A stretch of 5,088 bases of DNA from Pseudobacteriovorax antillogorgiicola (GTDB taxonomy: Bacteria > Bdellovibrionota_B > Oligoflexia > Oligoflexales > RGVZ01), in contig CAMDGW010000164.1 of assembly GCA_945897695.1 (NCBI GenBank), positions 1 to 5,088 on the forward strand, read 5' to 3'. The notes under the pieces were generated by a model that was given only the letters and a program-made list of their open reading frames with translations, searched no databases and was not told where the DNA came from. The position numbers and the translations under genes are program-made. Positions 1 to 5,088 of the stretch are shown here, one piece after another (within the stretch, counting starts at the first letter, position 1; each line of letters starts with the position of its first letter).

Positions 1-1590
1 GCCCAGGAGATCCATGAGAGTGGGTTTGATGTCAATGTGACTTGCGATCTTCGTATCGTTTAGTCGCGGTAGTTTACCCGCAGGGTCATAAAAAATGATC
101 GGAACTCTAAACCTTCCGGGTAAATTTGCATATTTTGGATTGTCTGAAAGTGAAGTGTGATCACCAGTGATCACGAATATTGTATCGCCGTACCAAGACT
201 GTGTTGCTGCTGTTTTAAAGAATTCTGAAAGAGCAAAGTCAGCGTATCCGATTGCCTGGTGAATCGGCAGTGTCCCGAGTGGGAACTTTCCAGCGTATTT
301 TTGTGGGATCTTGAATGGATTGTGGGAAGTGAGCGTGAAAACTCCTGCGAAAAACGGCTTTCTTGTTTCGGTGAATTTTTTTCCGGCAAATTGCAGAAAA
401 GGCTCATCAAAGATTCCCCACTGACCGTCGTGATCCTGCGGATCTGGGTATTCGTTTCTTCCAATGTATTCATCAAATCCGACAATTCGAGAAAACACAT
501 CAAAATGCATGCTTCCGTTAGCAGCCCCATGAAAAAACAACGTTTTATATCCCATTTCACCCAAAATTCGGGGCAGCGGAGCTGTATTATTTGCTGCATA
601 AGGGGAGGTGACAAAAGGTTGATCTCTCCATGCAGGTACCCCACCAAAAATAGCCGGCATCGCGTCAATACTTCGCCTTCCATTGGCAAATGACTGGGAA
701 AAGTATACGGAGGACTTGGCTAGACTATCGATAAACGGGGTGTAGCCCTTGCCGTTATTTAAAAACCCACAGTATTCTGTCGCAAGACTTTCGACGATTA
801 AAACCACAACATTTCTTCCTTTGGACAATGGAATGTGTGCTTTAATCATCGATTCGGGTCTAAGAATCTGCTCGAGCGCTGGGTAGTCGGCATAGTCTTG
901 GTAACGATGCAGGGCAGCTGATTTCGGAGTTCGTAACAGCGTCATTCCCGAATTGAGTACCATGTTAGCGAGTGTGACAGGCTGCCAATTAAATGCATGC
1001 GCTGGAGCAAGCGGCTTGGTTTGCCACCCGCCTCTAATCAAGATGAATCCAAGAGTGGTGATAGCAATCGTTGTCCAGGCGTTGTGCCGCAGAGATTTAG
1101 GATTGCGGGCTGCAATATCGTGGTTCTTCTGCCAATTAAACCAAGAGAATAACGTGATGAACGCTATTGTTGGAACGGTGACATACCAAAACTGGATCAT
1201 GATGCCGATTGACTGGTCCTTGATATCGCCTGCGATAGCAAAGAACTCCATGCTGATACGGCGACCCGTAAACGTGAAGAGCTTACTATCGACCACGCCA
1301 AAAATGATAAGCGGAATGTTTACTCCTGCAAACATGCCGCTTACGAAGTGATCCAACCATCTGCTATGACGTACAACCAATGGCGATGCACGCAACGAGT
1401 GTAAAGCTATGAGCGGAAGGTTTACGGTGGCGATAATGCATAGATCAAAGCGCATGCCATCGAAGAAGGCTGCCACTGCTGTCAGCGGCGACACAGATGA
1501 AAGGGAGCTAAAATTGAACCCGATAAACAAGAGCCTTTGGATTAAATAGGCTACGATTAGAGAAGAGATGCGGCGATACCAGATGGTCAT
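1..1590 (-). CDS. LtaS/OpgB-type membrane sulfatase-fold phosphoglycerol or phosphoethanolamine transferase, 3' end cut by window edge
   Basis: I translated this frame by hand. It is open from ATG at 1590 to base 1, giving 530 residues with no stop. The first ~190 residues hold about five hydrophobic helices (roughly 9-30, 48-65, 80-100, 128-151, 170-188), followed by a soluble domain expected on the outer face of the inner membrane. That domain carries the alkaline-phosphatase/sulfatase signatures of COG1368 enzymes: VVVLIVES with metal-ligand candidate E267, NGRRSIDAMPAI with candidate nucleophile S307, TSHNPF with H423, VITGDH with D477 and H478, and DIKPTLMDLLG at the edge. Spacing matches my memory of S. 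aureus LtaS (E255, T300, H416, D475, H476). Relatives transfer phosphoglycerol or phosphoethanolamine from lipids to glycans; the acceptor here is unknown. Perhaps 80-130 C-terminal residues are missing. The gene follows rodA by 21 bases in the same frame, but TAA codons at 1612-1614 and 1597-1599 separate them. The ribosome site is weak (AGG at 1603-1605, 12 bases from ATG), so coupling to rodA translation is likely. Family call is firm; substrate is not. Confidence 0.9.
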   Translation of the reverse strand, partial: MTIWYRRISSLIVAYLIQRLLFIGFNFSSLSSVSPLTAVAAFFDGMRFDLCIIATVNLPLIALHSLRASPLVVRHSRWLDHFVSGMFAGVNIPLIIFGVVDSKLFTFTGRRISMEFFAIAGDIKDQSIGIMIQFWYVTVPTIAFITLFSWFNWQKNHDIAARNPKSLRHNAWTTIAITTLGFILIRGGWQTKPLAPAHAFNWQPVTLANMVLNSGMTLLRTPKSAALHRYQDYADYPALEQILRPESMIKAHIPLSKGRNVVVLIVESLATEYCGFLNNGKGYTPFIDSLAKSSVYFSQSFANGRRSIDAMPAIFGGVPAWRDQPFVTSPYAANNTAPLPRILGEMGYKTLFFHGAANGSMHFDVFSRIVGFDEYIGRNEYPDPQDHDGQWGIFDEPFLQFAGKKFTETRKPFFAGVFTLTSHNPFKIPQKYAGKFPLGTLPIHQAIGYADFALSEFFKTAATQSWYGDTIFVITGDHTSLSDNPKYANLPGRFRVPIIFYDPAGKLPRLNDTKIASHIDIKPTLMDLLG

Positions 1591-1611
1591 GATAATTTAA
1601 GACCTGATTCG

Positions 1612-2823
1612 TTATTTTTTGTTCTTAGTATTGGTTCCGATGTTGAAGGGATTGGTCTTGCGAAATAGATCAAGGCTATCACGCTCAATTCCCACAAGAA
1701 TACCTAGGCTAGAGCAAAACATGATCATGGCCGTTCCGCCATAGGAGAAAAAAGGTAGCGGCACACCAACTACTGGAAATAGGCCAAGCACCATGGAAGT
1801 GTTGATCATAAATGAAACGAAAATGATTGCGGTCATCCCGATTGCCAAAAGTGATGAGAAAATATCTTTGCCTTGTTTGGCAATGGCAAGGCCCATATAG
1901 ACTAGCGTTACAAACATAGCAAAAAGAAGGGTTGCGCCGAGGAAGCCATGCTCTTCAGCAAACACCGCAAAAATAAAGTCGGTATGTCTTGCGGGTAGAA
2001 ATTGAAGCTGAGTCTGTGTCCCCTCGAGAAATCCTTTACCAAGAAACTTGCCACTTCCGATAGCGATAAAGCTTTGGAGTGCGTTATAGCCAGTTCCACT
2101 GCGGTCCATCTCGGGATAAATCAAGTTCAATACGCGCAGTTTTTGGTAGTCGTGGAGCACAAAAAACCAGGCGATCACCAGCAAAACAAGCATAGTTGCA
2201 GCCACGATCCCAAGACTTTTTCCATTAACTCGGACAAATGACAGCTGACATGCAGCAATCAATGCGCAAACCCCAGCCGTTCCAAAGTCAGGCTGCGCAA
2301 AAATCAAAAGGAAGGCCACGGCAACGATAGCACCCAGGGGTAAAAGATCCTGCAAGTTATATGGACGACCCAGGCGAGAGGTGTGGAAGAACTTGGCAAC
2401 GACCATGGCCACGGAAACTTTGGCTAATTCAGACGGTTGAAAGACAATGGGTCCAATTTTCAGCCAGCGCTGGGCTCCCATGGCGATACCGCCCATGATA
2501 TCTACCAGAATCAAAAGACCACAAACCAGCCCAAAGATCCAATAGGCGTATGTGTTGTAGTGGCGCGGTGGGATGACCCATCCACACACAAAAAACGCCA
2601 TGAGAGCAATGACCAGATTCTTGAGCTGGGACCAAAACAGCCCAGTGCCCATTGCTGCGCTATAGAGATTTGTCATACCCATAATGATCAGGGCAATCAT
2701 GAGGCCAATGATGACACGGGACCAGAGTAAGCGGGGTTCTCGAATTTCCTGACCAGGAACTAGCAGCACGGGCTCGTGGGCCATGGCGCTAGATTGGTTT
2801 ACTTTATCGACGACATCACTCAT
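1612..2823 (-). CDS. rodA: RodA, SEDS-family peptidoglycan glycosyltransferase (rod-shape protein)
   Basis: This 403-residue polytopic inner-membrane protein polymerises lipid II into glycan strands for side-wall growth, working as a pair with PBP2, which is encoded immediately upstream. SEDS signatures are clear: FQPSELAK at 128-135, QPDFGTA at 177-183, GYNALQSFIAIGSG at 245-258, FLPARHTDFIFAVFAEEHG at 275-293, and PLPFFSYGGT at 355-364. D282, in the HTDF motif, aligns with the catalytic aspartate of the family (D262 in E. coli RodA, from memory). About ten hydrophobic segments are visible, the first starting near residue 35. The ATG at 2823 is chosen because GAAGGA lies 7 bases upstream; Met14 is a weaker alternative. 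That start gives a cytoplasmic N-terminus of about 35 residues, longer than in E. coli RodA (370 residues in total). The C-terminus is polar and lysine-rich (NTKNKK). FtsW is the paralogue to exclude, and the mrdA neighbour favours RodA. Confidence 0.97.
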   Translation of the reverse strand: MSDVVDKVNQSSAMAHEPVLLVPGQEIREPRLLWSRVIIGLMIALIIMGMTNLYSAAMGTGLFWSQLKNLVIALMAFFVCGWVIPPRHYNTYAYWIFGLVCGLLILVDIMGGIAMGAQRWLKIGPIVFQPSELAKVSVAMVVAKFFHTSRLGRPYNLQDLLPLGAIVAVAFLLIFAQPDFGTAGVCALIAACQLSFVRVNGKSLGIVAATMLVLLVIAWFFVLHDYQKLRVLNLIYPEMDRSGTGYNALQSFIAIGSGKFLGKGFLEGTQTQLQFLPARHTDFIFAVFAEEHGFLGATLLFAMFVTLVYMGLAIAKQGKDIFSSLLAIGMTAIIFVSFMINTSMVLGLFPVVGVPLPFFSYGGTAMIMFCSSLGILVGIERDSLDLFRKTNPFNIGTNTKNKK

Positions 2824-2826
2824 AGA

Positions 2827-4737
2827 TTATTCCTTCGTTGCCTCTGGTGATGGCTGCGTTTGTGCACCAACTGCAAGCTTAGCTCTGCTTTTTTTGAGCT
2901 TGAAATACGTATTTAAAATATGTCCAGCTACAGGTGCTGCAGAGGCTCCACCCCCCCCTTTGTCATCGTGCTCACTTATGACTGCGACGACGATCTCGGG
3001 ATCTTCCGAAGGTGCAAAGCTGGCAAACATCGCATGCTCCTTCCAAAGAATCGAAACGTCAGTCTGGTTCTTGTTTTTCTTAAGGTTAACCACCTGGACT
3101 GAGCCCGTTTTACCTGCAACTGAGACACCCGGCACACGTGCCTTCTTACCAGTCCCTTCGTCATCCATCACAACAGCTTCAAGTCCCTGACGGACAAGAT
3201 CGTAATTTTCTGGCGAGATTGCATCGGTAGTACGAATGAGTTGAGGTTGGCGTTCCTCGATCAGCTGTCCCACGGGACTGGAAATTCTCTTGATAAGATA
3301 AGGCTTCCAAATGTTCCCCTTGTTGGCGATTGCTGCGTAAAGACTTGCCATCTGCAGAGGTGTCAAAAGATTGTATCCTTGTCCAATAGCGATGGGGGGC
3401 GTCTCGCCGCCTGCCCAAGCCTCTTTGTGTGTTGCCAGCTTCCATGCCTCAGTCGGGACAAGTCCAGGCCGCTCCAAATTGAGTTCCAGTCCCAGTTTGG
3501 ATCCCAGTCCAAGTGCTCGCGCATACTTTGCGATTCGGTCTACGCCAAGTTCTATCCCAAGATGATAAAAATAGACGTCACATGATTGCATCAATGCAGT
3601 ACGAAGGTTAACCCAGCCATGACCTTCTTTTTTGTGACATCCAAATGTTTGTGAGCCAAGGGAGAACGAGCCGCCGCAATAATAAGACTTTGCGGAATTC
3701 ACAACCTTCTCCTGAAGACCAGCCAGGGCAACGACTGCTTTGTAGGTCGAACCTGGTGCAAACTCTCCACTCGTGGTCTTATCCATAAATGGGTGGAGTG
3801 GATCAAGGGTGAGTGCCCTGAACTCTTCAACGGTCATTCCTCTTTGGTAAATATAGGGATCCCAGCTTGGCTGGCTTGTCATGGCCAAGATTGCTCCGTT
3901 TCGTGGATCCATGATGACAACGGCACCATTTTTTCCACTGAATGCCTGGCCCACGGCTTCTTGTAGCTCGAGGTCAATCGTCAATTCGACGTTTGCGCCT
4001 GGGTGAGCTGAAACCATGGGAAGTACCCAGTCTTGCTTGTTTGGGCTGGTAGCGCGTCCGAAGGCGTCAACCTGAATGATTTTATATCCGCGATGGCCAC
4101 GAATGTATTTCTCAAGACGCGCCTCGAGACCTTGTTTCCCAACAAGATCGCCAACCATGTAAGGGTTGTCATGATTTTTGGCATTTATATCATCCAGCTG
4201 GGTCGGATTTATCTCTCCTAGGTAGCCCAGCATATGAGGTGAAATGTCTTTATTGTATTCACGGCGGGCTGTGGTTCGAACCTCAACGCCCGGCAGGAAT
4301 AATCGATTCGACTCGATGATCGAAACCTCATGTTGGCTGAGGTTTCGCTGCATGGTGATGGGCATAAAGCGGGGCTGAGCTCTTGCGGCTTTAAATTTTC
4401 GTTCAAAGACGTCTCTGGGCTGATGTAAAAGCCTCGAGAGAATATCAAAGGTTTTTTCGCGTTCTTTTATATATTGCGGAATCACGATTAAGTCAGAGCT
4501 AGGGGTGTTTCCCAGCAGAACTTTCCCGTAGGCATCGTACAGTATGCCTCTAGGTGCTGGAATTTCAATTTTACGAATGCGGTTGTTCTCGGAAACGCGG
4601 CGGTAATAGTCTCCGCGATAAATCTGTAAGTGCCAAACCCGTAACCATAGGATCATGATTGCGCCAACAATAATGATGCTTGCGGCGAAGAATCGGCTAT
4701 CAACCAGAAACTGTGATGAGCGAAAGATCTTCTTCAT
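2827..4737 (-). CDS. mrdA: Penicillin-binding protein 2 (PBP2), elongation-specific peptidoglycan DD-transpeptidase
   Basis: This 636-residue class B PBP crosslinks the glycan strands made by RodA during cell elongation. A short cytoplasmic tail leads into one membrane anchor (about residues 16-37). A periplasmic dimerisation/pedestal domain follows, including PAPRGILYDAYG at 60-71 and GDLVGKQGLEARLE at 196-209. The transpeptidase domain starts near 265. Its catalytic motifs are intact: SxxK as S330-T-Y-K333, the SxN-type motif as S385-C-D387, and KTG as K543-T-G545. Other family blocks are GHGWVNLRTALMQSCDVYFY (372-391) and IGQGYNLLTPLQMA (451-464). E. coli PBP2 is 633 residues with its catalytic serine also at 330, as I recall. 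The start overlaps the mreD stop (ATGA, 4734-4737), and the stop lies 3 bases before rodA, implying coupled translation and near-equal output of the PBP2-RodA pair. Oddities: an eight-G run near the 3' end, a Cys/His cluster (C354, C367, H373, C386), and a hairpin over the start region. The alternative, FtsI (PBP3), is disfavoured by motif spacing and neighbours. Confidence 0.97.
   Translation of the reverse strand: MKKIFRSSQFLVDSRFFAASIIIVGAIMILWLRVWHLQIYRGDYYRRVSENNRIRKIEIPAPRGILYDAYGKVLLGNTPSSDLIVIPQYIKEREKTFDILSRLLHQPRDVFERKFKAARAQPRFMPITMQRNLSQHEVSIIESNRLFLPGVEVRTTARREYNKDISPHMLGYLGEINPTQLDDINAKNHDNPYMVGDLVGKQGLEARLEKYIRGHRGYKIIQVDAFGRATSPNKQDWVLPMVSAHPGANVELTIDLELQEAVGQAFSGKNGAVVIMDPRNGAILAMTSQPSWDPYIYQRGMTVEEFRALTLDPLHPFMDKTTSGEFAPGSTYKAVVALAGLQEKVVNSAKSYYCGGSFSLGSQTFGCHKKEGHGWVNLRTALMQSCDVYFYHLGIELGVDRIAKYARALGLGSKLGLELNLERPGLVPTEAWKLATHKEAWAGGETPPIAIGQGYNLLTPLQMASLYAAIANKGNIWKPYLIKRISSPVGQLIEERQPQLIRTTDAISPENYDLVRQGLEAVVMDDEGTGKKARVPGVSVAGKTGSVQVVNLKKNKNQTDVSILWKEHAMFASFAPSEDPEIVVAVISEHDDKGGGGASAAPVAGHILNTYFKLKKSRAKLAVGAQTQPSPEATKE
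2831..2836 (-). promoter_or_regulatory. Ribosome-binding site of rodA
   Basis: GAAGGA on the minus strand sits 7 bases before the ATG at 2823, inside the last codons of mrdA. It is a good Shine-Dalgarno match at normal spacing. It decides in favour of the first ATG of rodA over the internal Met14, and so supports the long cytoplasmic N-terminus of RodA. Confidence 0.8.
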
Positions 4738-5088
4738 AGTGAGGGGGTCTCCCCCTTGAATCTAGCCATCCAGGGTTGGGCCAAGGCCATGCCGACGATG
4801 ATGCACATCGTTACGCGAACGACTTGTTTGGCAAAATGAAAGAAGTCTAGTTGCTCAGGATTTTGCCTTAGGAAAATCAGTGCACTTTCAAAATTTGAAA
4901 TAAAAAATGATGTAAAAAAGAACGTTACAATCCATGGAACTGCATGGCGCCAGGAGAGGGTCTTGCGACAAAGGGCGAGAATCGCAAAAATAACCCAGTT
5001 TGCAGTCAGATACATGCCCCGCGGTGCACCAGAGCTTGTTTCAATGGCAAGACTGCCAAGTAACAGCGCAAAAAAAGCAGTGTGAATT
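4734..5088 (-). CDS. mreD: Probable MreD, rod-shape-determining membrane protein, N-terminus cut by window edge
   Basis: The frame is open from the right edge (first full codon at 5087) to TGA at 4734-4736, giving 117 residues of a longer protein. An internal Met at 5015 is not a credible start, because hydrophobic coding sequence continues upstream of it. The fragment is mostly membrane helices: roughly the first 14 residues, then residues 28-44, 49-70 and 90-105. LAIETSSGAPRGMYL (residues 13-27) resembles the conserved MreD stretch of an acidic residue followed by a short SG-P-G loop. MreD is normally about 160-180 residues, so around 50 N-terminal residues lie outside the window. MreD is an inner-membrane part of the MreBCD-RodA-PBP2 elongation complex. 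Identification leans heavily on position, since mreD is the usual gene directly before mrdA; sequence evidence alone would support only a small polytopic membrane protein. The stop overlaps the mrdA start by four bases. Confidence 0.78.
   Translation of the reverse strand, partial: IHTAFFALLLGSLAIETSSGAPRGMYLTANWVIFAILALCRKTLSWRHAVPWIVTFFFTSFFISNFESALIFLRQNPEQLDFFHFAKQVVRVTMCIIVGMALAQPWMARFKGETPSL
4742..4756 (-). promoter_or_regulatory. GC-rich hairpin covering the candidate mrdA ribosome-binding site
   Basis: On the transcribed strand, AGGGGG, a three-base AGA loop, and CCCCCT form a perfect six-pair stem ending four bases before the mrdA ATG at 4737. The only purine-rich Shine-Dalgarno candidate before mrdA (GGGGGAG, 4749-4755) forms the left arm and loop of this stem. 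Ribosomes finishing mreD would melt the stem, so it could make mrdA translation depend on mreD translation. The structure is seen in the sequence; the regulatory role is inferred. The stem also encodes the last residues of MreD, and the candidate site is about 11 bases from the start, rather far. Confidence 0.45.

Noticed and set aside
157..174. Two copies of the perfect palindrome GTGATCAC separated by two bases, resembling a tandem operator.
   Set aside because: They lie inside the transferase gene, exactly over codons for the conserved VITGDHT active-site motif, where the residues dictate most bases. There is no nearby promoter or gene start, so codon constraint explains them better.
171..693. 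Open frames of 172 residues (minus) and 144 residues (plus) in this stretch.
   Set aside because: Both are shadows of the transferase frame, which runs unbroken through here with conserved motifs. Their translations show no recognisable domain, and no ribosome site supports them.
953..1351. Plus-strand open frame of 132 residues opposite the membrane part of the transferase gene.
   Set aside because: It is antisense to a well-supported membrane domain. Its moderate hydrophobicity is what the complement of such a region would give, and no independent coding signal is seen.
1591..1611. Possible terminator or promoter between rodA and the transferase gene.
   Set aside because: The 21-base gap contains no stem-loop with a T-run on the transcribed strand and no good -35/-10 pair.
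2888..2896. Seven-A run on the coding strand near the mrdA 3' end, considered as a frameshift signal.
   Set aside because: It encodes ordinary lysine codons in a basic stretch of the C-terminal tail. No downstream stem or alternative long frame was noticed, and a shift would change only about 20 terminal residues outside the catalytic domain.

Overview
The window comes from a bacterial chromosome. It holds four genes, all read on the minus strand, packed end to end with no gap longer than about 21 bases. In transcription order (right to left) they are: the 3' part of a small membrane protein gene that is most likely mreD, a complete mrdA (penicillin-binding protein 2, PBP2), a complete rodA (SEDS glycan polymerase), and a large, 3'-truncated gene for a membrane-anchored sulfatase-fold enzyme of the LtaS/OpgB (MdoB) type. 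The mreD-mrdA-rodA order is the classic cell-elongation ('Rod' or elongasome) cluster of rod-shaped bacteria. mreB and mreC would be expected just beyond the right edge but are not in view.

Junctions: mreD and mrdA overlap by four bases (ATGA). mrdA and rodA are separated by 3 bases. rodA and the sulfatase-fold gene are separated by 21 bases. No promoter or terminator is convincing inside the window, so all four genes are probably cotranscribed from a promoter to the right of the window, with the transcript continuing past the left edge.

Function: RodA polymerises lipid II into glycan strands, PBP2 crosslinks them, and MreD is a membrane part of the scaffold that positions this pair along the side wall. 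The fourth gene should encode an enzyme with about five membrane helices and an outward-facing alkaline-phosphatase-like domain. Such enzymes usually move phosphoglycerol or phosphoethanolamine groups from lipids onto envelope glycans or lipids. Its substrate cannot be read from the sequence.

Organism: the PBP2/RodA type and the OpgB-like fourth gene suggest a Gram-negative, rod-shaped bacterium. By eye the GC content is in the mid-to-upper 40s percent. A proteobacterium or Bdellovibrio-like lineage is plausible, but this is a guess. I see no RNA genes, insertion sequences, CRISPR arrays, phage genes or signs of recent transfer. The region is essentially housekeeping. The points worth a second look are the envelope-modifying gene joined to the elongation operon, a GC-rich hairpin just before the mrdA start, an eight-G run near the mrdA 3' end, and a Cys/His cluster in PBP2. 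I did not find convincing evidence for an undescribed system.
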